Of a stretch of 64,000 nt of DNA, positions 30,188-43,174 are shown piece after piece. The DNA comes from Gambelia wislizenii. Its lineage: Eukaryota > Chordata > Lepidosauria > Squamata > Crotaphytidae. The stretch is taken from assembly GCA_030847615.1 (NCBI GenBank), contig JAUMIR010000005.1, positions 169,226,596 to 169,290,595 of the forward strand, given 5' to 3'. The position numbers and the translations under genes are program-made. Position 1 is the first letter of the stretch. Every line of letters starts with the position of its first letter. Below the pieces are notes generated by a model, which did no database searches, was not told the origin of the DNA, and worked only from the letters and a program-made list of their open reading frames with translations.

Positions 30188-30400
30188 AAATGCTGTTTTC
30201 TGCACAGAAAATCCTGGTTTTGGTACAAAACAACCATGTGAATTTTGCACAAAGTCCTGAACTGTGAATAGCCTTTGAAAACTGCAGTTTTCAGAGTTTC
30301 TTGCAGCGAGAAGAAAATAGCTAAAATTATTTGTTGCTTCCTTTGAAAAGAGAATTAGCAAAGAATTACATTCCACAATGTTCCCATGATCCCCAATTTA
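30188..30400 (+). repeat. unclassified interspersed repeat, right part (copy 1)
   Basis: The segment aaatgctgttttctgcacag, then tcctgaactgtgaatagcct and ttgttgcttcctttg, continues the repeat that breaks off near 27895. The copy at 63290-63715 shows the uninterrupted order. Confidence 0.65.
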
Positions 30401-31818
30401 TCCCCCAGGGCCCTTAAAATGAAATACTGTAAAACAGAGAACAGGGAGAATTTGTGGTCTGTGGTCTGTTGCACCAACATTTTTCCTTTTGCACTTAAAG
30501 CAATATTACCCTGACAGAAGGGGGGGTGGAGGCTCACGTTTTTGGGTGCAGAAGGGGTGAAGAGCAGAGGAAGGGGGAAAACCTACCCTTCAAGGTAGGA
30601 CAGGAGGAAAAAGAAGAAAGAAAAGGGTGGGGAATACATAGAAAGCAACATTATTTTTCCCCATGCATGCATATTAAGATAGCAAGGGGAACTGGAAGAG
30701 TATTTAGTTACTGCAGCTCAACAGGCAAAGATGTGACTGTAGGTCAAGGAGGTGGTGCTGAAAACACCCTCAAGCTGCTGATTGGCCGGCCAATGGAGCA
30801 CTACGATTGGTTGGGTATGTTTCCTAAGTGGCCAATCAGCACACTGGGAATGGCAACATACCCAGGAGAATTGTATATATAAATATGCTTAAACCTTCTT
30901 ATTTCTCTCCAGCAGATTTCCTTCATGAAGAAACCACAGATCTGGAGGTGAATTTGAGGTAGGAGAACACCAGTGGGGGGAAGGCCTTGCAGAGAAAGGG
31001 TTTAAGGGGAAAGTGGCTAGCATGAGAAAGATTAAAATAACACTTACCCACCCTATCTTTTCTCTCCATCTAGGACAATTGGCAAGTGGGACAGTGGCTT
31101 ATGACTAATGCTACACAGGGCTACAGTAGTATGGCCCTACTCCGTTGAGCAATGAGATGGAGCTTCCTTTTCTTCATATCCAAAGAAGTTTCCAGGAAGA
31201 CTGTTAGGCTCTCGCTCGCTCGCACACACACTAGCAGCCAATACTGGGAAGGGGAAAAGCAGAACTTGGGAAACTTTGGTCATGATGGCTGTGGGATTTT
31301 GAGAGTTGTAGTCTAAAAATATAACTTTTCCAAGCTCTGAAAAGAGGGCTTTTTCTCATAAAAGAATTATGACTAATAATTAATTGGTATGATAGTAGCC
31401 TGATTATAACCCTCTCCTTCAAAAGTCAGTCTATGCATGTGTTTTTTAATGCAAACAAATAGGAAAGAAAGCAGCACAGTTTTGAATTTAAATGCCTCTC
31501 TAGTCCTAAAGTGTTACAGTGAAAGCCTACAAAGGAAGGCAAATTTCATCCTTCAGAAAAGAAAACTTTCTTCAAGTACATTTTTCAGACTTATTTCTGA
31601 CTTCATTAGTCACATGGTTAGTTCAGAAAGCCACTGGCCAGATCCTTTGAGCCTTATCATGAATTTACAGGAAATGAGAGACATCAGAGCTAGCGCTACC
31701 ATTGGGGAGAGTGACACAGCTCCCTTGGCCAGCTGGTTTTAGATATCCTGAAAGGGATGTACTTATGTGTTACCTCACAATTCAACAATTGATTCAATGG
31801 GTCTACTGCAGTTGGGAC
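30401..31818. other. unannotated stretch
   Basis: No gene is recognised. The motif gttgtagtctaaaaatataac at about 31304-31324 belongs to a common lizard repeat type. A short (CTCG/CA) run lies near 31211-31230. Confidence 0.4.
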
Positions 31819-31821
31819 TAA

Positions 31822-32469
31822 GGGTCGGTCTAGATGAGGGAATAAAATGTGAATTGGAGCACAGAAACAACAATTCACAGCAGCTATCATCTGTCTCAAT
31901 GATTTTTTTTTTTTTGCAAGATTGCTGTGTGCAAAGCTCTCAATGTTTCCTGTTCACACAGAGGCATGCCAGCAATTCAAGGTGGCAGCCGCAAGTGAAT
32001 TACTTGTGGTTTTGTACTCCTCAACTTGCCCCACCAAATGATATTTTTTTTAAAAAAAAAAAACTAACTCCAAAGTGCAGAAGAGCAATCTTCTGCTTAA
32101 ATAATTTAAATAACAAGGAAAGAAATCCTGTTTATCACCTCAGCACATGATCCCTATGGTGAAAATCCAACATGGCAGTTCCACAATCTGCTGTTTTACC
32201 AAGCTCCACCTCCTGTGCACATCTGATCAATCAGCTGTCCTCTTCAGCAGTGTGATGCAATGTGGTTCAGTTGTCCTAACAGGTGAAGGTGTGCATTTCC
32301 ATTTAAAAAAAAAAAACTCAGGGAAAGTCCCAAAGGCTTCTGCCATGGACTTTCCCTGACTTTTGCTCTTCCTCCTTCCAAAAAGGATGGAACACTGTGG
32401 GATCACATTTGAACACATGGGATTCTCTACTGATTCTAAGAGGGTTTTTTTCACCGTCTGGGCTACCCC
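31822..32469. mobile_element. PIF/Harbinger-like MITE, 648 bp, TAA target duplication
   Basis: The left end gggtcggtctaga and the right end tctgggctacccc are flanked by TAA (31819-31821 and 32470-32472). The interior begins aataaaatgtgaattg, then caattcacagcagctatcat, as in the copy at 63840. It shares the length and internal order of 27932-28573. Confidence 0.82.
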
Positions 32470-32472
32470 TAA

Positions 32473-35189
32473 GATTCAAGCCAAGATTATGCAGACAGGA
32501 GGAGAATGTTCTTAGAATAATGGTTGAAGCATTATTATTTTTTAAGAAAAGGATTCACCTATGACTCCATTGAGTGGATCACCCCATAAAAGATGAACAG
32601 TTTCCTACTTCTATTATGCTAGCCCACAATGATGTAGAAACAGCTAACCCAAAGATATTTAGTTATCCAAAGATTTCCTGCATCGAAGATCCTTACACCT
32701 AGACAAGAGAAAGGATTTGGACAAGTTATTTTAATGCACCCTCCAGCAGTATGAAACCATTTAACACACTCTAAAACCAGTCTGCACAACATGTATAGCC
32801 CACCAAGCTGAACACAATCCTCACCCATCAGTCATTCTGGTTCTCTTGGTACATATCAACATTGCTTTTTTTAGTCCCATAGAAAGCAAAAAGAATCTCC
32901 TGATGGGCCATAATATGTGGCTGTTTCATAGTGATGTCTTAGAAGATGTATCAGCCAATACTGATTGTTTAGGACAGGGATGAGAATCATGCAGTCTTCC
33001 ACCATTCCTTACCATTGTCTATGTTGGCTACATCTTCTGGGGATTACGGTGCAACGTGTGGAGTGTCACATGATTCCCAGCCCTGTTTTAGGACATAGTC
33101 AAGCTTTTAAACATGGGAGAGGCACATGACACACTTACACAATTGCACCATATTTACTACCTTTGCCCCAATTAACACTTCCTTATTTTATCTACCAAAC
33201 TTTGATTACAATAATAGATTTTCCAACAGGCTCTCCAGGCAAAGCCGTGATTTCTGCATAAGATCCTGTTCCACTCAAAACTAGTGGGAATTTTTGGAGC
33301 ATTGTTGTTATAAACCAAGCATCACACCATTGATTCTCAAGGTTGTTGATGCTCAAAGAGCACTCTGATCACATAGCTAATTATAGTATCTGTTGAGGAG
33401 CAAAGGCTGCCTCAAACAGGATTTTTATAAAGCAAGACCAAGGGATCATCTAAACGCACAAACACTGAATATTGCCCATTGTGCTGCCTTTCCATCCAAA
33501 ACAAATAGCCAGTGTTGCTATCCACCAGAGCCTTGAGAATTAAAATCACTGTGCTTCCCAATTTAGATAATTAGATACAAGATGTGATGAGAATACTAGA
33601 TAAATGGCATATTGAATGTACTTGCTGTCATTGATAAATAACAACAGCAACAAAATGTTACAGTGTGCTGTTTCTTGTTCAAGATGCCAACCAGCCATGT
33701 CCTTTTCCAAGAGACTGTGTCATTTCTCCTCTCTCATTTGTTCTCCATTCTTTCCACATTGCTTACTGAGTCACTTCTCACTGAATACAGCCAGTCCCCA
33801 TTCAGTTGTTTTGGGATCTGTAACATTTTGGGGATCCTCAGTGTTTTCTCTCCTTGATATTTGGTGTACTTTCCGCAAACTTTGAGTGCCAAAAGCCTGT
33901 TGATACACAAGGCCTGTGTGTGTATACGACTGGCACTCAGCGAATGAGTTTGCTATAGAATATAGGAATAGTGGGTTATGCCACACATTGAGGCAAACAA
34001 AGTTGATTGTGAGAGCACTGGAGAGCAGCAATGAATTATGGTGTTCAATGTAGTAAAAAATAATGCCAATTTCTTTGCATAGGAAAAATGGAGCACTGTG
34101 CAGGAAATCTTCCCAGCAACACACTGGCACTTAAATATATAAGTCTTGTTTGAGCCATAGGTATGCACAACTAATTGTGTTGTGTTCATTAACTACTGTA
34201 GTAGCTCCAGAAGGGACTTGATGAGCTTTGCACAGCAAATGCTCATTTGCGTTTACATCAGTTGTGCACATGAAACCTTCTTTACTTGCAGATCTCCTGT
34301 GCTAGACTAAGGCAAAGGGCTGCTACCTGTGGATGTGTCCCTAGTGACCCTGTTGTTTAGAGGATTCTGGGAGCTGTAATCCAAATAAGCAATATTTCAA
34401 AGTTCTGTTGTGTGCATCTGTATGAAAGAGTCAGAGAAAGTTTGGGGTGGCTGTGATGGATGGCTGGATGAGTGAATGGGGGTAGTGTGATCCAGGAACC
34501 AATCCTATGAAGAGAAGATGAAATGGGAGGCGCTTCTGGGTGTTTCAAGGTTCCATGAGAGTTGGAGAAAGTAAGTTAAGCTCTGAGTTTGAGTGGAAGG
34601 GGAGTTGATGACAGTTAGCTGGAGCAGAAGACTCCATTATGTGTGTGCTGTATGAGAGGATCGGATGAGATAAAATGGTGTGCAGAGGTTACTAATCTGG
34701 AGTACAGGAGTGAGTGGATGAAGAGCAAATGAGGCTGGGAAACAAGGAATGACATTATAAAGATATAAGTACCAGTTAAAACAAAAGATTCCACCCTGAA
34801 GTATGTTTATTCCCTTTAATAAAGTTGTCCTTCGTTATTAATACAAATATAGACTCTGGCTCATTCCTGCAGAATAAAGATACCGGTAATTAAAGGCAAG
34901 CTACCATAACACACTATCCACACATTTAGGTTAAAGGTATGCCCTTGGTTAGAAAGAGGAACTAAGGGAACCTTATAGGAATTTAGGTGGGGGGGGACAG
35001 AGGGTAAAAAAGCAGCCAGGCTGAACCCTGAGGTAAAGTGGTGCTGGTGCTTTGAAATTGCTCTCAACCACCTTGGTGTGAAGTGTGGTAGTGGTGTCAC
35101 AGTGGCCCCCACAGAAACTGTGCAATTCCAGTCTTTGTCCACTTTTGGCTTTGGTTCCATCTGCCATTGGCTGCAGCTCCTGACACTTT
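32473..35189. other. unannotated stretch
   Basis: No host gene or named repeat is found. Small frames near 33616-34189 on both strands overlap each other and lack motifs. A ctgggagctgtaatcc motif near 34367 is another piece of a common repeat. A G-run lies at about 34988-34996. Confidence 0.4.
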
Positions 35190-36944
35190 TATATATATAT
35201 AATATACGAAAGATTACAATAGAGCAAACCAAAATAACACAGAGACAAAATACTACTAAAGAGGGTGTCTAACAAACACAACTATATAAGTATATTATAA
35301 TTGTTAGTCTTCCGTAAAAAGAATTTTCCAGAAATTTAAAATGCTGGTCTGGTGGTTTCAGCTGACAAGGATGATTGTCAGTGTACTCTAAAAAGGGATG
35401 CCATTTCTCTTCAAAAGAAGTACAATAGATGTTATTTATCCTGTCCAACAGTTTTCCATTAATAAACTGTCTCTTAACCTATGCTACCAATTATCCATTT
35501 TTAAGCTGCTCGTCTTCTAGTTCTTAGCTATTTCAATTCTTATGATGGCCAGGAGAAAACAAATCAATGATTTATGTTTCAAGTCTTTGTTCTCTCCTAA
35601 AAATGCTGAAAGTAATAAAAGGCCAAGAAAGGGAGCTAACTTTCGAAAAATGATATCAGAGATAACAGATAATACATTTAACCAAAAGTGGCTCATTTTA
35701 TCACAATACAACCACGTATGAACATATGTTCCTTTACAATTACAGCCTCTCCAACATTTTCCAGTGATTGATTAGTAAATCTGGCCAGTTGCACAGGGTG
35801 AGGTACCATTTATAGAGTAATTTTAAAGAGCATTCTCTAAGCAGGGTAGATCTTAATTTAAATGGAAGGAGACTCCAAATCTTATTCCAAGCAGTCTCTA
35901 AAATTGATATATTCAAATCTAATTCCCATCTTGTTTTGTATGCCAGCCCTACCATGTGTTTTCTCTATAAGCCAGTTTTAGAGCTTCCCTGCAATACTTT
36001 TAAGAAGCTGGGGGGGGGTGTCATACAATAATACTCAAACATTGTAGGAGAGCATGGAGTCTCCGCTCCCCTAACCAAGTTTGTTAAAAGAGATGTAATT
36101 TGATATAGCTGAAGCCATGTGGGCTGAATGGGGACTAGGGACTCGAGTAACTTGTTTACTGATTTGGGCTTACCCTTGAAGAAAAAAATCTTACAATGTG
36201 TAAAGCCCTTTATTTTTCCATACTCCAAACTAGGAAATATTACCAGGACTTTTAAATTTAGGATGCAAAAGCAAAGGTCTAACCAGGGAGCGACTGGGAG
36301 CTATCAGTTAATTCCATTATTTTCCATATCACAAAGGAAGAGTGTAGAAAAGGATTTATGATCTCATGAATTGGTTTTGTTGGAGGGCAGGAAAATAATA
36401 TATCTAATTCTGTGGAGAAATCATTTCTGATTTCCAGTGAGGTCCATTTATTAGAACCATTCTGTCTTATCAGTTGAATATGCTGGCTCAACTGGAAGGC
36501 TGCAAAATAAAACTGAACATGTGGTATAGCCAGCTCACCCTTCTTAGGGTTGGTAGATCTAAAATATTATGGGAATCAATAATTCTGATTGTTAAAAACA
36601 AACATATTAATAGATACTTGCCAGAATTTAAAATAGATGGGAGGGATGTTAATGGTAGTGTCTGAAAAAGAAAAAATAGTTGAGGGAGTAAGAACATTTT
36701 GGTAAGGAGAATACATCCCAGTAGGGATAGCCGGAGGCTTTTTCTGTGCTTCCGGTCTCTCTTTCATCCATGTATTTATGGGCCCATAGCTATTAGGAAT
36801 CAGTTGGGAGAGAACATTTGTAATCATTACACCAAGCTATGTAATTCCTAAAGGTTGTCTTTGGGGACCAGAAAGTGTTTGCCATTTCTCTTGGGAGTCA
36901 ATAGAGATATTAAGTCATAACATGCTAGATTTCTGAAAATTAAT

Positions 36945-37675
36945 CTATATTTCAGTGAATCTATCAAAAACTACTAAGGTATAATTAAGGGCAAAAGTGA
37001 AGAATCTGAATCTGACAGGAAAAAAAATCAAAATATCATTGGTGTAAAGACTAATTTTTTGCTCGGCTTTGTTGATTGTAATACCTTCTATCATGGAGTC
37101 TTTTCTAATACAGAAAGCTAATGGCTCAATCAAAATTTCAAACAAAAGTGGGAAGAGCGGGTAATTGTGTTTTGTGCCTCTCTGTAGTTTAATTGATAGG
37201 GAGTCTCTCCTGTTAACATGTATCGTTGATAATTGATGTAGAGGTTTCTAACCAGGGAGATAAATTTATCTCCAAAGTTCATGCCATCTGGAAGGTTAAA
37301 GAGATAGTCCCACTCCAACCTGTCAAAAGCCTTTAGGGCATCTAAAGATCGTAAAGTAACAGGGGTCTTTGGCAAATTAAAGTGATGGACTATATTCAGC
37401 ACTCTTCTAATGTCATCTGTACATTTTCATCTAGGCATAAAGCCTACTTGATCAAGATCAATATACTCTGCAATAAATGAATTGACTCTATTAGTTAATA
37501 TTGAACTTAGTATTTTAGAGTCTTGATTGATAAGTGCAATAGGATGAAAGTCCTTAACTGTGGGAGTGGCAGTCCATGTTTTAGGTAAGGGGACAATCCT
37601 AGAATTTTTCAAGCTGTTGGGAGGTGAGGAACCTTGCAATGCCTCATTAGATAACATTAACATATAGGGCATCAA
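36945..37675 (-). pseudogene. L1 reverse transcriptase core, second lineage
   Basis: Minus-strand pieces read FHPIALINQDSKILSSILTN, FIAEYIDLDQVGFMPR (37427-37675), then LNIVHHFNLPKTPVTLRSLD and ALKAFDRLEWDYLF (37130-37402), then IEPLAFCIRKDSMIEGI, INKAEQKISLYTNDILIF (36945-37145). Normal L1 has YADD in the last block; here it is YTND, so the catalytic centre is lost. The QGCPLSP region between the pieces is frame-shifted. Confidence 0.85.
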
Positions 37676-38429
37676 GTCATCCTGGAAAGCTTTATAAAAA
37701 TCACTCCGGGCCCAGAGACTTCCCCATCTTCAGGTTCCTAATCGCTTTTTTTAATCTCATCTGATGATATAGGAATGTTCAAAAAGGAGCTTTGTGCTTC
37801 ACTAATTTTCTTAAGGTGAAGTGTATTAATAAAATTATGTACATCTAGATCTTTTGATAATTCTGAGGAATAGAGAGTAGCATAAAAACATTCAAATTTA
37901 TTTGGAATATCCTCTAATTTAGATTTTACTTCTCCTTGTGAATTGGAGATACATGGAATCAGACTTTTAACTGCTCTCTTTTTAACTGCTCTAACTAAGA
38001 GTCCTGGGTTCTTATTATTGTTCTCATAATAGTAAGCCTTCATACACAATAGTGAAGTTTGTAATTTACAGAGATCAAGCTCTTCCAAATCTACCCTTTT
38101 TTTCTTTATTGTAAACAGGGTATTTGGTTCTTGGGAGGCTTTATGGGAGTGAGTTTCACAATCTCCATCAAAGGTGATGTATGCTTAACCTCTCTCTGTC
38201 TCTCTCTCCTTTTTTCCCCCCTAGCACCTTGTTGTATAAAAATACCCTTAAGTACTGCCTTAAGGGTATCCCAGAGTATTGCATCTGGGGTCCTGTTTTC
38301 CTTATAAAAATTATGAATGGCTTCCTGAATTGATTTTTGGAAAGTGTTATCTGCCAACAGTTGAGGGCTGAAACGCCAAATTCTAGTTGGGGTGGGTCTT
38401 CTACAGGCAACCAAGTTAGAACCAAAGGA

Positions 38430-39140
38430 CAGTTATCTGTATATTGAATTGGTTCTATAGATGTTTTACTAATTGTGGTAGGATGGACTTACTGACAAAG
38501 AAGTAATTGAGACTGACAAAGAATAGGACTGATGGGAGGCTGAAAAGAAAGTATAGTCTCTTACATTGGGGTAAAGAGTTTCCCATGGGCCAATTAAACC
38601 TGTTTCATTTACCTCTCTTAATAAAGAGGAGGGAAAAGGAAAGGATTTATTAAGGTGCTTCCCAGACCTGTCTAAGGAAATGCCCAGGACCTCATTAGCA
38701 TCTCCACCAACAATGATTTCCCCTACATCCGTTCCATTTAGAAAATGAAAAAAAAGTGCATAAACTTTTTCTGTTCCTTATTTGGATAATAGAAGGCATC
38801 GAATGTGATTGGACTGGTGAAAATTTTACCCTTCAATATAAGAAATCTTCCACAGGGGTCTCGCTTTAATTTATCTAACTGAAAAGGACATAATTTGTCA
38901 AAGTAGCTATCCACTTTGTCTTGCCAGTGTCTACTACTACATATTGATCCCCCAAAAACTGAGCTTTCCAAAACCAGGTCTCTACCCTTATTGCGTGTTT
39001 CACATTTGGCTTGAAGCTCTCAATCTGCTTGAGGATATTTTTTCCCTCTTAAGAGCCGATCCTAAGCCATTTACATTCTATGACACTACACAGAGTTCTA
39101 TCTTCAGGATGGATGAAGAGTTATACCTAGCAGAACCTCT
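38430..39140 (-). pseudogene. L1 endonuclease remnant, second lineage
   Basis: Minus-strand fragments include KREKI near 39070, then, in another frame, a LKQIESFKPNVKHAIRVETW-like piece. A 77-codon frame (38738-38971) contains DPCGRFLILKGKIFTSPITF and DAFYYPNK. That matches the L1 endonuclease order from the N-terminal strand, through the ET loop, to D-x-x-GR-x-x-x-L-x-G and YxPN. It is not functional. Confidence 0.7.
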
Positions 39141-39170
39141 CAATTTCCTCCTTCCTCCATTTTGACTAGA

Positions 39171-40494
39171 GCTACCAATGAGATTCATGTCACTATCCAC
39201 AAAATGTGGTCATTGAGTAGATAAAGGTTTGTAAAGATTTACTTGAGACTGTGGACCAACAGATAGGGGTCTTCCTCCTGAATTCCCAAGGGGGTGCAGT
39301 TTTGTCTCTTCGAGTCCTATCATTCAGGGAGTTCTGTATGAGAGCTGACTCTTGACACAAGTGAACAGACTTACATTGGAAGAATAGTCCCCATCTCTAG
39401 TGAAAGTATTCCAAATAAATGGCTACTCTTGTGGCACCCTGCTACTCCTGTGGCACCCTGCTAATTCATTACACCACACCCAAAGACTTTTTAAATTTAG
39501 GAAGGAGGGTTGAAAAGTAGTTGGAGAGGATTCATGAGAGGTGATGATGATAGTTAGATAGAGCAATTTATTGAGTTGGTCTACTGATCATTTCAAACAA
39601 CTACAAATGATAAAAACGATACAATTATAAATGCTACAGTATAGTTACAATAAAAATATCGCCATGTCACGTTATGTTAAGGTTGCATTGAGCCAAAATA
39701 AAAGTATGCCATCCAGTACACTAAACACTTTCCCCTTTTCCCATCTCGTTTCCCCCGGTTAAGTTGGCAGCCTTGGGTGCAAAGAGGGCAACCCTCTGGG
39801 ACACACAATGGTTAGAACCACTCAAAAAGAATGTGAGTTTGTTCATTACAAACCAGTTTCTCATGCAAGTCAGACAAGGGCCCAGATAATGCTCCCTGCA
39901 GCATGAATATAAATGGGACTCAAGTAGATAATGTGCCAAGCCCTCTATTAATAGTGCTGAAGAAAGTGAAGGCATTTCTTTGAATATTCTGATGGTGCAC
40001 AAGTTAAACCTGTTTATGTGCTCAGAAAAGAAGTGAAGCTGCACCTCACTTTCTAAACATATGCTCTTCTTTTAGAAGCATGTTCTGGACCCACAGCTAC
40101 AAGTCAGAATTCCTACTTTGAAGGTGTGCCATTGACAGGATCATAGAATTGTAGGGTTAAAGTGACATTTGGTTCAACTTTCTGTCAATGCAGGAACCCG
40201 CAGCTAAAGAGTTTCTGGCACACAGAAGGGCAGAGAAAGGGGCTCTAGCTGCATAAAGTTGTGCCTATCAGTACATCATCAAGACCAGATCCAATATGTG
40301 GAATTTAGTTGCTGGAATAACAATTAATCACTGGTGCACACTGTATTTTAGTTAATTAATTACTGTAGCTCATACCAATGCACATTCGAAGGGTGCCACA
40401 CCTGCTTTCAAGCCTCTGTAGCAAAGCTAACTTTGTAATATATGCTGTTTTGTGTAACTGTGTATCGCTAGCTGGCTTTGAAAAGTGCTCAGTA
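39171..40494. other. unannotated stretch
   Basis: A small direct repeat of gtggcaccctgctactcctg type lies at 39430-39465. The remainder shows no gene or named repeat. The part next to 39171 could include L1 5' sequence. Confidence 0.35.
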
Positions 40495-41112
40495 ACTTCA
40501 GTTGGCCCAAAGAGCTGTAGCCAGGTTGTTAACAGGGGCTGGATACAAGGAGCATGCAACTCCCATATTGCAACAGCTGCATTGGCTGCCACTCCATTTC
40601 TGGGCACAATTCGAACTGCTGGTTTTGACCTATAAATCCCTATGGGTCCAGGTTATTTGAAAGATTATATCTCCCTGTATGAGCCCAATAGAACTTTAAG
40701 ATCATCACGATAAGCCCTTATCTCTGTCCCACCACCTTCTCAGGATCATTTGGTGGGCACAAGGGAGAGGGCTTTCTTGGTGGCTTTTTTCAGACTTTGG
40801 AACTCCTTCCCTAGATTGGCCAGGATGGCCTCAACCTTGCTTTCCTTCCAACGGAAGGTCAAAACACTTCTGTGCCATCAGGCTTTTATAAACTTACTTG
40901 GCTTGGGCTTTTAACACTGTGCAGTTCTATTTTTAAGGTTGGTATATAGTTTTTAATGCATTTTAATATTTTAATTTTTAATGTTTTTAATCTCATAAAT
41001 TGTTCAGTTTTTAAAAAATCTTAATCTGTACTGTTTTGAATATGTTATTAGCAGCCTTGAGTCCCCTTATTGGTGAATGTAGATGATGATGATGATGATG
41101 ATGATGATGATC
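40495..41112 (+). mobile_element. L2-like LINE 3' end with (GAT)n tail
   Basis: Plus-strand remnants include LAQRAVARLLTGAGYKEHA-like sequence, then LQQLHWLPLHFWAQFELLVL and a TYKSL block, followed by ERAFLVAFFRLWNSFP-like sequence in another frame. The 3' end has ttagcagccttgagtcccct, then (GAT)n at 41083-41111. It is older and more broken than the copy at 29372. Confidence 0.8.
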
Positions 41113-42597
41113 TACATTCCCTAAGTAATAAGGAAACACACTTTCTAGAATCAAATTTTCCCAAATCCCTAAGATTCCATGTATTACTTTAACAGAATTT
41201 CTATCTTCTTAGCCTGCCCCTTAGTCAATGGTGGGTAGGCCTATGGGATCTTTGTTATATATTTTTTACTGATCCACCACTCATTTCACAAATGGGAACT
41301 GACTAGATTGCTAGTTGAATTTTATATCAATACCACTGGGGATGGTGGATGGGGTAGCATCCTTTATAACAAGTGAGAGCAGCAGTCCAGCATTGGTCAT
41401 CAGGGCAGAGAGAACTTCGGCAAAGAGGAATGGATCATGGTGGGGGGTCAGCAGGAACAGTCAGGGTGTTGCTAATGCTGTCTTCCTCTCCATTAAAGTT
41501 AACGTTTGTATGCCTATAATTGATTGTTTGCCTGTTACTTTTTAGACACAGAAGAAAAGTGTAGCAATTTCTTGCTGATTAGGCTTTTCTTCCTCTCTCT
41601 CTTCCTGCATCACTCTAATCTGTGGCCAATTTTTCCTTCACTCTCTATCCTCCATTAGGCCATGTATGTGATTATGAATGATTAAGTTGTAAGTGAAGCT
41701 ACTTTATATTTTCAGAAAGAATAAACTTGCTTCTTTCTCTGCTATACCTTGTGGGTGGGTATGGGATTGGTTATTCTTCAGCTTCTACTTTATCATATTA
41801 CCAAACACCCCCATCATCTGCCTCTTGAAGCATTTGCCTCACTCTTCCTAGAGTAGTCCTGCAGTTCATAATCCTTTCATCAAAAATTCTACTCTTGATT
41901 ATACCTAAAATGTCTTCACTTCAATAGTATAACACAGGAAGGGTGAGATAATTGCCTTAATATTATTGTTCAACTATTGAGAGACAGATGTTCTTACCAA
42001 TGTACTGGAGACCACCCAGGAATTTATCAGCAGATATCATACATATCCATGGTACAGGCAAGAATGTGGGTGAGAAAGAAGTTGTCAGAAACTGAATGCT
42101 AGGGATAATACTCACATAATACCTGACATCATCACAAACACAAGACATTAAATTTCCTTGAATAATTTCTCACAAAAGTTTCAGTGAATGTTTTTCATAT
42201 GTGGCTTATTATAACATTCCAGAACTTTAACAGCGGGATTCAAAATGAATTCTAAGCCAGGAATCAGATTGCAAAGAAAGTACAGTGGAAACCAGCTTGA
42301 TCTTAAACCTGATACAGATGTCTTTTTTAGCACTGAGAAAGCTGTGGTTGGATTTTTCCTCATATCAGCTGTGAATAATGAAAGCAATTAGCCCTAAGGA
42401 TAATCAGAAGCATCTGAGAGGTTCCCAAGATTGTTGAACTGTAGTGACTGAGTCATACGTTGCATAGCTGTTGTAAAAAGAAATCAGAAAGAAACAGCCT
42501 CCACCCCACGGTAGGTAAGGAATAATTTGCCAATTCTGTCTTTTTCTTTTTTATTATATCTGTGTTCCATTTTTCTTCAGAGATTAGTTGGACATTG
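41113..42597. other. unannotated stretch
   Basis: AT-rich sequence. No gene or named repeat is seen. Confidence 0.4.
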
Positions 42598-42599
42598 TA

Positions 42600-42835
42600 C
42601 AGTCAGCCCTCCATATCCATGGATTCTGCATCTAAGGATTCAACAGCTTGAAAATATCCCCCCCATAAAAAAATCTCAAAAAGCAAATCCTGATTTTGTC
42701 ATTTTATATAAGATATATCATTCTATAATGCCATTGTATATAATGGGACTTGAGCATCCATGGATTTTGGTATCTATGAGGGGAGGGTCTGGAACCACAC
42801 CCCAGTGGATATCAAGGGCCCACTGCACATCATAT
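42600..42835 (+). mobile_element. pogo/Tigger-like MITE, copy 3
   Basis: The ends cagtcagccctccatatcc and gggcccactg are flanked by TA (42598-42599) and CA (42836-42837, probably a mutated TA). The interior has ggattctgcatctaaggatt, gtcattttatataagatat and cttgagcatccatggatttt, the same order as the copies at 7366 and 13553. Confidence 0.85.
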
Positions 42836-42927
42836 TCCCCATTCGTGTCCCACACTGGTCTCTGATCCCAGCATGAAGCTGACTCTGGCTTGCTTATCAC
42901 CAATAAAGTTACTATGGGTCTGTCTGT

Positions 42928-43174
42928 CTGTTATGCAGTCAGTGTGGTGTAGTGGTTTGAGCGTTGGACTATAACTCTGGAGACCAGGGTTTATATCCTC
43001 ACTCAGCCATTGGAAACCCACTGGGTGACTTTGGGCAAGTCATGCTCAACCTCAGAGGAAGGCAAAAGCAAACCTTCTCTGAACAAATCCTGCTGAGAAA
43101 ACCCCATGATAGGTTTGCCTTAGGGTCACCATAAGTCAGAAACAACTTGAAGGCACACAACAACTGTTATGCAG
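42928..43174 (+). mobile_element. Sauria-type SINE with 11-bp target duplication
   Basis: The SINE occupies 42939-43163. The 11-mer ctgttatgcag is present at 42928-42938 and 43164-43174. The head tcagtgtggtgtagtggttt and the tail ccataagtcagaaacaactt match the copy at 6384. Confidence 0.92.

Larger units (their letters stand above)
35190..39170 (-). mobile_element. L1 LINE, second lineage, degraded ORF2
   Basis: The minus strand carries an almost complete but broken L1 ORF2: endonuclease start near 39130, endonuclease to about 38430, linker (37740-38420), reverse transcriptase (36950-37680) and C-terminal part (35520-36500). A low-complexity TA run lies near the 3' end (35190-35210). I could not find target duplications, and ORF1 is not recognised upstream. 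The lineage differs from the L1s at 20690 and 51259 in sequence and codon use. Confidence 0.82.
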
